Source: CAVSIP01 sp963728075
Lineage (GTDB): Bacteria; Actinomycetota; Actinomycetes; JAFAQI01; DASSKL01
Direction: 5' to 3'
DNA: 64,000 nt
NCBI GenBank assembly: GCA_963728075.1
Contig: CAVSIP010000001.1
Coordinates: forward strand, 62,001-126,000
Below, piece by piece: positions 32,121 through 41,018 of this stretch (the stretch's first letter is position 1; every line of letters begins with the position of its first letter). The notes beneath the pieces are model-generated. The model saw only the letters and a list, made by a program, of their open reading frames with translations, was not told the DNA's origin and ran no database searches. The translations under genes and the position numbers were made by a program.

Positions 32121-32927
32121 TCAGTGCTCGAGCACCTGCTGGAGGAACTGCCGGCAGCGGTCCGTGTCCGGGTCGGTGAAGATCTTCTCCGGGGCCCCCT
32201 GCTCGGCGATCACGCCGTTGTCGAGGAAGAGCACGCGGTGGGAGACCTCGCGGGCGAAGCGCATCTCGTGGGTGACGATGAGCATGCTGATGTCGGTGTC
32301 CTCGGCGATCTGCCGGAGGACGCCGAGCACCTCGCCCACGAGCTCGGGGTCGAGCGCGGAGGTCACCTCGTCGAGCAGCAGGACCTCCGGCTCCATGGCC
32401 AGCGCCCGGGCGATCGCGACCCGCTGCTTCTGCCCGCCGGACAGGCTCTCCGGCCAGGCGCCTGCCTTGTCGGCCAGCCCGACCATCTCGAGCAGCTCGG
32501 ACGCACGGGCCTCGGCCACCTCGCGGGCGACGCCGTTGACCCGGATCGGTGCCTCGGTGATGTTCTCCAGGACGCGCCGGTGCGGGAAGAGGTGGAAATG
32601 CTGGAAGACCATGCCGATCCGTCCGCGCAACCCGCGCAGGTGGCGCTCGTCCGCCGGGACGGTGCGCCCCTTGCGCTCCATGTGCCACAGCGGCTGACCG
32701 TCGACGTAGACGTATCCCGAGTCGGGCCGCTCCAGCGTCATCAGCACGCGCAGGATGGTGGTCTTCCCAGAGCCGCTCGGCCCGATGATCGAGATCCGCT
32801 CGCCGGTGGCCACGTCGAGGTTCAGGCCTTGGAGCACCGGGACGCCGCCGAAGGACTTGCGCACGTCGTCGAAGCGCACGATCGGTGCGCCGGACGCCGG
32901 CGCGGCGGGGTCAGGTGAGCCGGCCAA
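32121..32927 (-). CDS. ehuA: ectoine ABC transporter ATP-binding protein EhuA
   Basis: A 268-residue polar amino-acid-type ATPase. Walker A IIGPSGSGKTT, signature LSGGQKQR, Walker B VLLLDEVTSALD and the switch His in LIVTHEM are complete. TTG 32927 is chosen because TGGAGG lies six bases upstream, giving a 17-base overlap with ehuD. The long 'GRTVPADERHLRGLRGRIGM' insert after the first strands is typical of EhuA. It energises uptake of ectoine or hydroxyectoine with EhuB, EhuC and EhuD. Confidence 0.82.
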   Translation of the reverse strand: MAGSPDPAAPASGAPIVRFDDVRKSFGGVPVLQGLNLDVATGERISIIGPSGSGKTTILRVLMTLERPDSGYVYVDGQPLWHMERKGRTVPADERHLRGLRGRIGMVFQHFHLFPHRRVLENITEAPIRVNGVAREVAEARASELLEMVGLADKAGAWPESLSGGQKQRVAIARALAMEPEVLLLDEVTSALDPELVGEVLGVLRQIAEDTDISMLIVTHEMRFAREVSHRVLFLDNGVIAEQGAPEKIFTDPDTDRCRQFLQQVLEH

Positions 32928-33567
32928 AGCGGGCCTCCAGCCTGCGGACGACGAGTGAGGACAGGTAGCTGAGCACGATGAAGATGACACCGACCGCCGT
33001 GAACATCTCGAGGAAGCGGTAGTGCTCCGTGCCGAGGCTCCGGGCGGTCCCGGCCATCTCCAGCACGCCGATGGCCAGCAGCTGCGGGGTGTCCTTGAAC
33101 ATCGAGATCAGGTAGTTGCCGAGCGCCGGCAGAACTGGCGGCACGGCCTGCGGCAGGATGATGCGCGACCAGGTGTCCCGCCGGCTGAAGTTCAACGCGC
33201 GTGCTGCCTGCCACTGGCCCGTCGGCACCCCGTCGATCCCGGCCCGGTAGACCTCCGCCGTGTAGGTCGAGTAGTGCACGCCGAGCACGACGATGCCGGT
33301 GAGGAACGGCGAGAGCGCGACGCCGCCGTACTGCGGGAAGACGTAGAAGACGATGAACAGCTGCACGAGCAGCGGGGTGTTCTGGACGAACTCGCGGGCG
33401 AACTCCACCGGGTAGCGGACGATGCGGAGGCGGCTGCGACGGACCAGGGCGACGACTAGCCCGAGCACCATCGCCAGGGCCGTGCCCCCCAGGGTGAGCT
33501 CGACCGTGACGGCCAGCCCGCGCCCGATGTCGTCCAGGTGGGCCCAGAGGAAGTTCCAGTGGAACAT
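32911..33567 (-). CDS. ehuD: ectoine ABC transporter permease EhuD
   Basis: A 218-residue His/Glu/Gln/Arg-type permease with five membrane helices. MFHWNFLWAHLDDIGRGLAV is the usual EhuD opening; REFVQNTPLLVQLFIVFYVF and the EAA loop QAARALNFSRRDTWSRIILP QAVPPVLPALGNYLI follow. It lies 9 bases from ehuC and overlaps ehuA, inside the four-gene ehuBCDA operon. Confidence 0.83.
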   Translation of the reverse strand: MFHWNFLWAHLDDIGRGLAVTVELTLGGTALAMVLGLVVALVRRSRLRIVRYPVEFAREFVQNTPLLVQLFIVFYVFPQYGGVALSPFLTGIVVLGVHYSTYTAEVYRAGIDGVPTGQWQAARALNFSRRDTWSRIILPQAVPPVLPALGNYLISMFKDTPQLLAIGVLEMAGTARSLGTEHYRFLEMFTAVGVIFIVLSYLSSLVVRRLEARFGRLT

Positions 33568-33576
33568 GCGGTCTCC

Positions 33577-34230
33577 CTAGCCCTGCACCGCGCCGCCGAC
33601 GTCGCGGCCACGACGCAGCGACGCCTCGAGCAGCTGGAACAGCCGGTTGATGATCCACGCGATGACGTAGTAGCCGACCAGCACCTCCAGGTACACCTGC
33701 ACCGTCTTGCCGTTGAGGTTGATGATCTTGTCGCCGGCGAAGGTGAGGTCGGTGAGGCCGACCAGCGACACCAGCGCGGTGCCCTTGAGCAGCTGCACGG
33801 TGAGCACCCGGATCGGCGGCACCATGGCGACGAGCGCCTGCGGGAGGATGACCCGCCGCATCCGCAGCGTCGGGCTCATGTTGAGCGCGATCGCCGCCTC
33901 CGTCTGGCCGCGGGGAACCGCCTGCAGCGCACCGCGCACCACCTCGGCCTCGTAGCCGCCGATGTTCAACGCCAGGGCCACCACGGCGCCGGTGAACAGC
34001 GAGATCGTGATGCCGAACTGTGGCAGCGCGAAGATGATCCAGAACAGCAGCACGAGCTCGGAGACGCCCCGGAATACCTCGGTGTAGGTGCGCGCGATGA
34101 ACCGCACCCACCGTCGCCGCGACAGCATGCCGATGCCGGCGACGACGGCGAGCGCGAACCCCAGCAGTGCCGAGTAGACGGTGAGCAGGGCCGTCGTCTC
34201 GGCACCGGCGAGGAGCCGGTCGAGGAACAC
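33577..34230 (-). CDS. ehuC: ectoine ABC transporter permease EhuC
   Basis: A 217-residue permease starting at GTG 34230 (VFLDRLLAGAETTALLTVYS), seven bases after the ehuB stop. Five helices and the EAA-type loop 'EAAIALNMSPTLRMRRVILP' are seen, plus RGVSELVLLFWIIFALPQFG. It pairs with EhuD as the membrane channel. Confidence 0.82.
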   Translation of the reverse strand: MFLDRLLAGAETTALLTVYSALLGFALAVVAGIGMLSRRRWVRFIARTYTEVFRGVSELVLLFWIIFALPQFGITISLFTGAVVALALNIGGYEAEVVRGALQAVPRGQTEAAIALNMSPTLRMRRVILPQALVAMVPPIRVLTVQLLKGTALVSLVGLTDLTFAGDKIINLNGKTVQVYLEVLVGYYVIAWIINRLFQLLEASLRRGRDVGGAVQG

Positions 34231-34237
34231 GGCCGGC

Positions 34238-35191
34238 CTAGCCCTTGCAGAGCTCGTCCGCCGTGTGCTGCTCGGCCAGCTGGACGTTCTCCTTCGTGAA
34301 GCCGAAGTCGCTGATGATGGGCAGGATCTCGTTGTTCTGCTGCATCTTGTGCAGCTCGGTGTTGAACGCGTCCCGGAAGTCCTGGTCGGACGTGCGGAAC
34401 CCGTAGCCACCGCAGCCGAACTGCTTCTTGCCGTTCACGACCGGCACGAACGGGGTGGCCATCTCCAGCTTGCCGCCGGCGTTCTTCACCAGCGTGTTGA
34501 CGGTGATGCTGGTCAGCGAGAACGCGTCGGCGCGGCCGGCCTCGACCGCCTGCACGAGCGCCTGGGGTGTGTCGAGCTTGACCAGGTGGGAGTCGGGCAC
34601 GCCGGCGGCCTTGGCGTAGTCGAGCTCCACCGCGCCGGTCTCCACTGCGAGCTTCGCCCCGGAGGAGGCCACCGACGTGTAGTCGCTGAGGTCCTTCGGG
34701 TTGCCGGACTTGACGCCGAGGGCCTCGAGTGCGCAGTAGTCCGGGTCGGTGAACAGGATCGCCGCGCAGCGCTTCGGGTTGATGAACATGCCTGCGGCTA
34801 TGAAGTCGTAGCGCTTGGCCTTCAGCCCGGGGATGAGAGCGCCGAAGTCGACCAGCTTGCCCTTGATCTGGTCGACACCGAGCCGCTTCATGATCGCGCG
34901 CGCGACCTCCGGTGCCTCACCCGTGAGCTTGCCGGACTTGTCCTCGAACCCGTACGGGTTCTCGTTGGCGAAGCCGATCGTCGCGTACCCCTGGTCGCGG
35001 ACCTTGGCGAGCAGACCCTGGGCCGTTGAGCCACCGCTGCTTCCCTCGCTTCCGCCTCCGCACGCGGCCAGCACCGGCGGTCCGGCCACGGCGAGGGCGC
35101 TCAGGGCGAGGGACCGCCTGAGGAAGTCGCGGCGCGAGACCGAGGGGGTGGTCGGCGAGGTGTGGACGGAGCGGTGGGAGTCGGACGGCAT
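34238..35191 (-). CDS. ehuB: ectoine-binding lipoprotein EhuB
   Basis: A 317-residue substrate-binding protein. ATG 35191 follows AGGAGG. The N-terminus has a twin-arginine motif (SRRDFLRR) and a lipobox VLAACGGG, so it is probably exported folded and lipid-anchored. The binding domain shows YATIGFANENPYGFEDKSGK, GEAPEVARAIMKRLGV and FDFxAAGMFI-like residues (YDFIAAGMFINPKRCAAILF), matching EhuB. First gene of ehuBCDA, divergent from the M24 hydrolase gene. Confidence 0.85.
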   Translation of the reverse strand: MPSDSHRSVHTSPTTPSVSRRDFLRRSLALSALAVAGPPVLAACGGGSEGSSGGSTAQGLLAKVRDQGYATIGFANENPYGFEDKSGKLTGEAPEVARAIMKRLGVDQIKGKLVDFGALIPGLKAKRYDFIAAGMFINPKRCAAILFTDPDYCALEALGVKSGNPKDLSDYTSVASSGAKLAVETGAVELDYAKAAGVPDSHLVKLDTPQALVQAVEAGRADAFSLTSITVNTLVKNAGGKLEMATPFVPVVNGKKQFGCGGYGFRTSDQDFRDAFNTELHKMQQNNEILPIISDFGFTKENVQLAEQHTADELCKG

Positions 35192-35450
35192 GAAGAAGCC
35201 TCCTGCGGCTCGCGGTCGAGGACATCCGGACGGAGCTTCGGATGAAGGGCGGTCTGCTACGCCCGTAAAGCGCGCCAAAACAACCAGATATCGGCCCCCC
35301 GACGCAAGTCACGTGCGTCCGGTCGCGTGTCGGACCCCCGTCGCGTGGTGTCGGGAATCGGCACGGTTGGGCCGCTTGGTACGGCCCGCTCGATTACCGT
35401 TGGCTGGCCGTGGTCCCTCGCGGCTCCAGCGACTCTCGGAGTGCTCGACT
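35192..35450. promoter_or_regulatory. divergent control region ehuB / M24 gene
   Basis: A 259-base gap without a gene. It contains the inverted repeat GACGCA-AGTCACG-TGCGTC (35301-35319, perfect 6-base arms) and a locally AT-richer stretch near 35275-35290. It must hold both promoters and is the likely operator site for an ectoine-responsive regulator. That regulator is not in the window. Confidence 0.4.
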
Positions 35451-36613
35451 GTGCCCAGCCACCTGCCGACCTTCCCCGACGAGGAGTACGCGGCGCGCGT
35501 GCAGCGCGTGCGCGAGAGCATGGAGGAGCGGCGGCTCGATGCCTGCCTGTTCTCCGTGCCGGAGAGCATCTGCTACCTCACCGGGCTCAACCACTGGGGC
35601 TACTTCGGCCTGCACGTGCTCGTGGTGCCCCGCGACGGCCCCCTGTGCCTCATCGCCCGGGCGATGGACCGCGTCACCATGGAGACGCAGCTGGCCGCGG
35701 ACGTCGAGTTCCGCGGGTACCGGGACAACGAGAGCCCGGCCCGTCTCGTGGCGGACGTGCTGAAGGAGAGGCGGCTGCACAAGGCGCGGGTCGGCATGGA
35801 CTTCGACACCATCTACCGCTCGTACGCCGCCACGAAGGCCCTGATGGACGCTCTGCCGAAGGTCCGCTGGGTCGACTCGCAGGACGCCGTGGACCGGCTG
35901 CGCTTCGTCAAGTCCCCGCTGGAGGTGGCCGCGATGCGCCAGGCGGCCACGGTCAGCGACCGCATGATGGAGGCGGCCATCCGGGCCACGGTCCCGGGCG
36001 CCAACGAGCGGGCGATCGCCGCCGAGGTCTTCAAGGAGATGGTCCTGGCCGGTGGCGAGCCGCCGAGCTTCGGCCCGTTCATCCGGCCGAGCGCGCGACT
36101 CGGCGAGGAGCACGGCACGTGGGGCAACCAGTTCCTGGCCCCCGACGACACGCTCTTCGTCGAGCTGGCCGGGTGCTACCAGCGTTACCACGCCCCCATG
36201 GGCCGGTTCGTCTACCTGAACCCGCCCCAAGGCTCGGAGCCGGTGCAGGCGGTGTGCCTGCAGGCGTTCCAGGCGGTGACCGAGGCCATGCGGCCTGGTG
36301 TCACCGCGCACGACGTGTACCGGAGCTGGCAGCAGGTCGTGGACGACGCCGGGCTGAGCGACTACAAGCGGCACCACGCCGGATACATGGTCGGGATGAG
36401 CTTCCCCCGACCTGGATGGAGGGCGCGAACCGCTCCCCGTACGGGCTGCGTGAGGGGAGCGACCTCGTCCTCGAGGTCGGCATGACGTTCCACGTGCTGT
36501 CGTGGCTGGTCGGGTCGCGCATCGGCGACTACTTCGTCTCCAACACCGTTGTGGTCACGGAGGACGGCGGCGAGGGTCTGACGACGACGTCGCAGAACTA
36601 CCTGACGACCTGA
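35451..36613 (+). pseudogene. doeA: M24-family ectoine hydrolase-like gene, frameshifted
   Basis: From GTG 35451 the protein is continuous to codon 318 and then shifts frame at a run of five C bases (36404-36408); adding one C restores MSFPPTWMEGANRSPYGLRE and an intact end at 36613, a total of 387 residues. Motifs are SICYLTGLNHWGYFGLHVLV, LAPDDTLFVELAGCYQRYHA, HHAGYMVGMSFP and LEVGMTFHVLSWL. Length and pattern match DoeA/EutD ectoine hydrolases, a branch of M24 peptidases in which the first metal ligands are replaced. Position beside ehuBCDA supports ectoine breakdown. The indel may be a sequencing error in the homopolymer. Confidence 0.7.
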
Positions 36614-36638
36614 CCCCGGATGCCGTACCGCCGGCCGG

Positions 36639-37082
36639 TCAGGCCAGCGCCACCCGGATGGAGTCCGCGACCGTGCGGGGGTCGGCCACCTGCAGCATCA
36701 TCCGGCGCAGGCCACGGGCGCCACGCAGCTCGACGCGCAGCAGCAGCGCGTCCGGCCGGGCGTTCCACAGCTCACGATGACCGTCGACGAGCACCGTTCC
36801 TGCACGCAGCACGCCGGGGATGGCGGTGCCCCACAGGGGCAGCCCGCGCCCGGTGAGGTCGTCACCTCGGTCGACGGCAGCGGACAGCACGTCCGACAGG
36901 GGGATGCGCGTCCACAGGCGCTGGGCCCACAGGACGTCCCAGCCGCGCATGCGAACCAGCAGGTGGCGAGACCCGACGCGCACCTCGACACCGGGGTCAC
37001 GGCGTAGCCCGCGGACGAGCTCGACGACGGCCAGCGCGGCCGCGCCGATCACCACTGGTACGACAACGCCGTGCAGCGCCAC
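36639..37082 (-). CDS. hypothetical membrane-anchored protein
   Basis: A 147-residue protein with one N-terminal membrane helix (VVVPVVIGAAALAVVELVRG), then a soluble domain of alternating strands (VEVRVGSRHLLVRMRGWDVL, RAGTVLVDGHRELWNAR, ALLLRVELRGARGLRRMMLQ) and a final helix. The layout resembles a PH-like fold, but I recognise no family. It is convergent with the M24 gene. Confidence 0.6.
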   Translation of the reverse strand: MALHGVVVPVVIGAAALAVVELVRGLRRDPGVEVRVGSRHLLVRMRGWDVLWAQRLWTRIPLSDVLSAAVDRGDDLTGRGLPLWGTAIPGVLRAGTVLVDGHRELWNARPDALLLRVELRGARGLRRMMLQVADPRTVADSIRVALA

Positions 37083-37109
37083 AGGCGCAGTCTAGAAGCC
37101 CGGACATGC

Positions 37110-37140
37110 GTGTGCGGGCGGCTCGACGCCGCCCGCACAC
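37110..37140. terminator. strong hairpin terminator
   Basis: A perfect 13-bp stem, GTGTGCGGGCGGC and GCCGCCCGCACAC, around TCGAC. It follows the DUF6131 gene on the reverse strand by 17 bases. No T-run is present; long GC-rich stems without one are typical of actinobacterial termination. Confidence 0.75.
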
Positions 37141-37157
37141 GAAAGCTCAGAGCAGGG

Positions 37158-37313
37158 TCACCAGTAGTGCCGGCGGCCGCCAACGGCACGGCCCATGGCG
37201 CCCATCACCCACAGGGCGGCGCCGACGATGGCCAGGATCAGGCCGATGACCCACAAGGCGTAGATGCCGAGGATGAAGCCCAGCACCAGGAGAATCACGC
37301 CGAGAAGCAGCAT
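37158..37313 (-). CDS. DUF6131 small membrane protein
   Basis: A 51-residue protein too short for most gene callers. ATG 37313 follows GGAGG. Two hydrophobic segments, MLLLGVILLVLGFILGIYAL and VIGLILAIVGAALWVMGAMG, are followed by the family's invariant tail RAVGGRRHYW. DUF6131 proteins are short actinobacterial membrane proteins of unknown role, often several per genome. The hairpin at 37110-37140 ends the transcript. Confidence 0.85.
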   Translation of the reverse strand: MLLLGVILLVLGFILGIYALWVIGLILAIVGAALWVMGAMGRAVGGRRHYW

Positions 37314-37353
37314 TGCTGCACCTCCACTGACAGGTCCCCTCGCGGGGGTGAGG

Positions 37354-37380
37354 GAACGGGTGAACGCTTTGTTCCCGTTC
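37354..37380 (-). terminator. hairpin after the FASII operon
   Basis: GAACGGG and CCCGTTC form a 7-bp stem with a 13-base loop, 27 bases after the accD stop on the reverse strand. It may end the fatty-acid operon transcript; it also lies in the promoter region of the DUF6131 gene. Confidence 0.4.
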
Positions 37381-37406
37381 TGGCCGACCCCATGCCTGCC
37401 TGGGGG

Positions 37407-38810
37407 TTACAGCGGGATGTTGCCGTGCCCGCCGCGCGCGGCAGGCGCCGCCTGCAGCGCCGCCGCCAGCGCACCGCGGCTGCGGTCGGGGTGCACGACC
37501 GCGTCGACCAGGCCCAGGTCGATGGCACGCTGCAGACCGCCGGCGAGCCGCTCGTGCTCGGCGGCCAGCTCCTGCTCGAGTGCCGGGCGCTGTCCGTCGT
37601 CGACCTCCGCCAGCCGCCGGCGGTGCAGGATGCGCACGGCCGCGACAGAGCCCATGACGTCCACGTGCGCACCGGGCCAGGCGAAGACGCGTGTCGCACC
37701 CAGCGACCGGGAGTTCATCGCGATGTACGCGCCGCCGAACGCCTTGCGGGTGACCAGCGTGACGCGTGGCACGGACGCCTCGGCGAACGCGTGCAGCAGC
37801 TTGGCTCCACGGCGGACGACGCCGTCCCACTCCTGGCCGACGCCGGGCAGGTATCCGGGCACGTCGACCAGGACGACCAGGGGCACGCCGAACGCGTCAC
37901 ACATCCGCACGAACCGCGCTGCCTTCTCCGCTGCTGACGCGTCCAGACAGCCGCCCAGCCGCAGCGGGTTGCTGGCCAGCACGCCGACGGTGCGCTCACC
38001 GAGCCGGCCGAGCGTCGTCACGATGTTGGGCGCCCACCGGGCGTGCAGCTCCACACCGGGCGCGTCCAGCAGCCGGTCGACCAGCGGGTGCACGTCGTAC
38101 GCCCGGGCCGGTGACTCCGGCAGCAGCTCCGCGAGCGGGCGTTCCTCGACCGGGCCGAACGTGTCGCCCTGCACGGTCAGCAGCCAGGCCAGCTCACGCA
38201 CGGTCGCGTACGCGCCGTCCTCGCTGTCGGCGATGACGTGGGCGACGCCACTGCGCCGGCCGTGCGGCTCGGGGCCGCCCAGCCGCAGCATGTCCACGTC
38301 CTCACCGGTGACGCCGCGTACGACGTCCGGGCCGGTGACGAACACGCGCCCGTCGGGTGCCAGCACGACCACGTCGGTGAGCGCGGGCCCGTACGCTGCA
38401 CCACCGGCGGCCGGCCCGAGCACCACGGACAGCTGCGGGACGCGACCGGAGGCGCGGGTCATGGCGGCGAACACCCGACCCACGGCGTCGAGGGACAGCG
38501 CGCCCTCGCCGAGCCGGGCCCCGCCTGAGTGCCAGACCCCGATGACCGGGCACTCCTGCTGCAGGGCCAGCTCGTACGCCTCGACGATCGCGCTGCAGCC
38601 GTCCGCGCCCATGGCCCCGCCCTGCACGGTGGGGTCCGTGGCGAACACGACCACCGGCACTCCGTCGGCGAGCCCGACCGCGGTGACGACGCCGGTGCCA
38701 GGAACGTCGTGCATCACCCGCAGCGTCGCGGGGTCGAGCAGTCGGTTGATGCGGGCGCGGGGGTCGCGCGGGTCGCTGCTGACGTGCAGCGACTCGGTCA
38801 GTGCGGTCAT
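37407..38810 (-). CDS. accD: acyl-CoA carboxylase carboxyltransferase subunit (AccD-like)
   Basis: A 467-residue biotin-dependent carboxyltransferase. ATG 38810 overlaps the fabL stop (ATGA). It has both crotonase-like halves: VIGVWHSGGARLGEGALSLD and LGPAAGGAAYGPALTDVVVL in the first, and LVVLVDVPGYLPGVGQEWDG with AFGGAYIAMNSRSLGA in the second; these glycine-rich turns make the oxyanion holes. It should make malonyl-CoA from carboxybiotin and acetyl-CoA for the FASII genes upstream, like AccD6 in mycobacteria. The biotin carboxylase subunit is not in the window. Last gene of the operon. Confidence 0.87.
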   Translation of the reverse strand: MTALTESLHVSSDPRDPRARINRLLDPATLRVMHDVPGTGVVTAVGLADGVPVVVFATDPTVQGGAMGADGCSAIVEAYELALQQECPVIGVWHSGGARLGEGALSLDAVGRVFAAMTRASGRVPQLSVVLGPAAGGAAYGPALTDVVVLAPDGRVFVTGPDVVRGVTGEDVDMLRLGGPEPHGRRSGVAHVIADSEDGAYATVRELAWLLTVQGDTFGPVEERPLAELLPESPARAYDVHPLVDRLLDAPGVELHARWAPNIVTTLGRLGERTVGVLASNPLRLGGCLDASAAEKAARFVRMCDAFGVPLVVLVDVPGYLPGVGQEWDGVVRRGAKLLHAFAEASVPRVTLVTRKAFGGAYIAMNSRSLGATRVFAWPGAHVDVMGSVAAVRILHRRRLAEVDDGQRPALEQELAAEHERLAGGLQRAIDLGLVDAVVHPDRSRGALAAALQAAPAARGGHGNIPL

Positions 38811-39526
38811 GCGAGCAGGCTCCATCCACCGTCGAGGACGAGGGTTGCGCCGTTGACCATCGCGGCGTCCGGCCCGGCGAGCCAGGACACCGCGGCGGCC
38901 ACGTCGTCGGGGGTCACGAGGCGGCCCATGGGGGTGCGCGTCACCGCGTCGGCGAGCATCGCGGCGCGCTCGGGGAAGTGCTCCAGCGCCGGGGTGTCGA
39001 CGATGCCCGCGCACACCGCGTTGACCCGGGTGGCGGGCGCCAGCTCGACGGCCAGGTAGCGGACCAGTGACTCCAGGGCCGCCTTGCTGGCACCGACTCC
39101 GGCATAGGCGGGCAGCACGCGCGTCGAGCCGGGAGAGCTGATCGCGACCGCCGCCGTCGGGCGCAGCGTCGTGGTGAGGGTGAGCAGCGGTCGGGCGTTC
39201 ACGTCGAGCGCCCAGTCCAGGTGCCGTTCGGTCAGCTCGGTGACGCCGCGCAGCACCCCCGACGCGGCGTTGGAGACCAGCACGTCGACCGATCCACAGG
39301 CGGCCAGCGCCTTCCCGGCGAGCTCCGCGGCGCCGCCGTCCTTGCCGAGGTGCGCCTTGACGACATAGGCCTGACGGCCCTCGGCCCGGACCTTGCCCGC
39401 GACCGCCTCTGCCCCCTCGACGTCGCGGAAGCAGTGGACGACCACGTCGTGACCGTCCTGCGCCAGCCGTACGCAGGTCGCGGCGCCGATGCCGCCGGAC
39501 CCGCCGGTGACGAGAGCCCAGGTCAT
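38807..39526 (-). CDS. fabL: FabL-type enoyl-ACP reductase (SDR)
   Basis: A 239-residue SDR. TGGSGGIGAATC binds the nucleotide; VLVSNAASGVLRGVTELTER, HLDWALDVNARPLLTLTTTL, SSPGSTRVLPAYAGVGASKA and AALESLVRYLAVELAP follow. The NAASGVLR, ALEHFPERAAMLADA and YAGVGASK (Y-x6-K) patterns are those of Bacillus FabL and differ from FabG (Y-x3-K) and from InhA/FabI. It would reduce enoyl-ACP with NADPH, the last step of the elongation cycle. It overlaps fabF and accD by four bases each. A divergent FabG-like reductase remains an alternative. Confidence 0.72.
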   Translation of the reverse strand: MTWALVTGGSGGIGAATCVRLAQDGHDVVVHCFRDVEGAEAVAGKVRAEGRQAYVVKAHLGKDGGAAELAGKALAACGSVDVLVSNAASGVLRGVTELTERHLDWALDVNARPLLTLTTTLRPTAAVAISSPGSTRVLPAYAGVGASKAALESLVRYLAVELAPATRVNAVCAGIVDTPALEHFPERAAMLADAVTRTPMGRLVTPDDVAAAVSWLAGPDAAMVNGATLVLDGGWSLLA

Positions 39527-40761
39527 GACGCGCGCCCCAGGGCGAGGCAGACGTTGTGCCCGCCGAAGCCGAAGGAGTTCGACAGCGCGGCGCCGGCCGG
39601 GAAGGGTCGGCCGTCGACCCGCACGACGTCCAGGAGGATCTCGTCGTCGGGGTCGTCGAGGTTGCGGGTGGCCGGGATGACGCCGTGGTGCAGCGCCAGC
39701 ACCGTCGCGACCGCCTCGACCGCGCCGGCCGCGCCGAGCAGGTGCCCGGTCATCGACTTGGTCGCGGTCACCGCGGCCGCGGCCGCGGCGTCCCCCAGGG
39801 CGGCGCGGATCGCGGTGGACTCCGCGACGTCACCGATCGGCGTGGACGTGGCGTGGGCGTTGACGTGCCGGACGTCCGCGGGCGACAGGCCGGCGTCGCG
39901 CAGGGCCAGCGTCATGGCGCGGGCTGCTCCGCTGCCCGTGGGATCCGGCGCGGCCACGTGGTGGGCGTCGGACGTGATGCCCGCACCGGCGAGCACGGCG
40001 TACGGGGTGCGGCCGCGTGCCGCTGCGTGCTCCGCGGTCTCCAGCACGACGATGCCCGCGCCCTCCCCGAGCAGGAAGCCGTCGCGCCCCTTGTCGTACG
40101 GGCGGGAGGCGGCGGGCGGCTCGTCGTTGCGCTGCGACAGCGCCCGCATGGACGCGAACGCCGCGATGGGCAGCGGGTGGATCGCGGCCTCGGTGCCGCC
40201 GCACACGACGACGTCCGCGCGGCCCGCGCGGATGAGGTCGAGCCCCAGGGCCAGCGCCTCGGCGCCGGACGCGCAGGCGGACACGGGCGTGTGGACGCCG
40301 GCCCGGGCGCCGATGGCGAGCCCCACGGTCGCGGCCGGCCCGTTCGGCATGATCATCGGCACCGTGTGCGGGGACACCCGCCGGGCGCCGCGCTCGCGCA
40401 GCACGTCGTACTGCGCCATGAGCGTGATCGGACCGCCGATGCCGCTGGCGACGACCACGGCGAGACGGTCGGGGTCGACGTCCGGGGAAGCGGCGTCGGC
40501 CCAGGCCTCACGCGCGGCGACGAGCGCGAGCTGCTGGCTGCGGTCGAGCGTGCGGGCCTCCACCCGGTCGAGCACGTCGAGCGGGTCGACGGCAGCCGGC
40601 GCGGCGATGCGCACCGGGAGGTCCGTGGCCCACTCCGCGTCCAGGGCGCGGGCCCCGGACCGCCCGGCGAGCAGCCCGGCCCAGGTGGAGGGGACGTCGC
40701 CACCGAGCGGCGTGGTGGCGCCGAGCCCGGTGACGACGACCTGACGGTGCGGGGACGTCAC
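39523..40761 (-). CDS. fabF: beta-ketoacyl-ACP synthase II
   Basis: A 412-residue condensing enzyme. GTG 40761 overlaps the acpP stop (GTGA). The Cys-His-His set is complete: VSACASGAEALALG, VNAHATSTPIGDVAES and KSMTGHLLGAAGA, with the C-terminal NSFGFGGHN. It extends acyl-ACP with malonyl-ACP; in mycobacteria the matching genes are kasA/kasB. It lies between acpP and fabL. Confidence 0.93.
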   Translation of the reverse strand: MTSPHRQVVVTGLGATTPLGGDVPSTWAGLLAGRSGARALDAEWATDLPVRIAAPAAVDPLDVLDRVEARTLDRSQQLALVAAREAWADAASPDVDPDRLAVVVASGIGGPITLMAQYDVLRERGARRVSPHTVPMIMPNGPAATVGLAIGARAGVHTPVSACASGAEALALGLDLIRAGRADVVVCGGTEAAIHPLPIAAFASMRALSQRNDEPPAASRPYDKGRDGFLLGEGAGIVVLETAEHAAARGRTPYAVLAGAGITSDAHHVAAPDPTGSGAARAMTLALRDAGLSPADVRHVNAHATSTPIGDVAESTAIRAALGDAAAAAAVTATKSMTGHLLGAAGAVEAVATVLALHHGVIPATRNLDDPDDEILLDVVRVDGRPFPAGAALSNSFGFGGHNVCLALGRAS

Positions 40762-41006
40762 GCCGGGACACCCCGGGCGGCGATGTAGGCGACGGCGTCC
40801 TGCACGGTCTTGAGGTCCTTGAGGTCCTCGTCGGGGATGCGCACCCCGAAGCGGTCCTCGGCCTCGGTGGCGATCTCCACCATCGACAGCGAGTCGATGT
40901 CGAGGTCGTCGGTGAAGACCTTGTCGAGTTGGACCTCGCCGGCCGAGATGCCGGTGACCTCGTTCACGATCGCCGCGAGGCCGGCGAGGATCTCCTGCTG
41001 GGACAT
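40758..41006 (-). CDS. acpP: acyl carrier protein
   Basis: An 82-residue acidic carrier. The phosphopantetheine serine is in FTDDLDIDSLSMVEIATEAE, followed by helix III (VQDAVAYIAARG). ATG 41006 has GGAAGG just upstream. It carries the growing chain for FabD/H/F/L; its four-base overlap with fabF and 12-base gap to fabH place it in the middle of the operon. Confidence 0.95.
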   Translation of the reverse strand: MSQQEILAGLAAIVNEVTGISAGEVQLDKVFTDDLDIDSLSMVEIATEAEDRFGVRIPDEDLKDLKTVQDAVAYIAARGVPA

Positions 41007-41018
41007 GCGTTTCCTTCC

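Noticed and set aside
36404..36408. Programmed frameshift in the M24 gene
   Set aside because: A plain five-C run with no slippery heptamer or downstream structure; a deletion or base-calling error is simpler.
38811..39014. Upstream extension of the accD frame
   Set aside because: The extension is Arg-rich and overlaps fabL; the ATG at 38810 with an ATGA overlap is the natural start.
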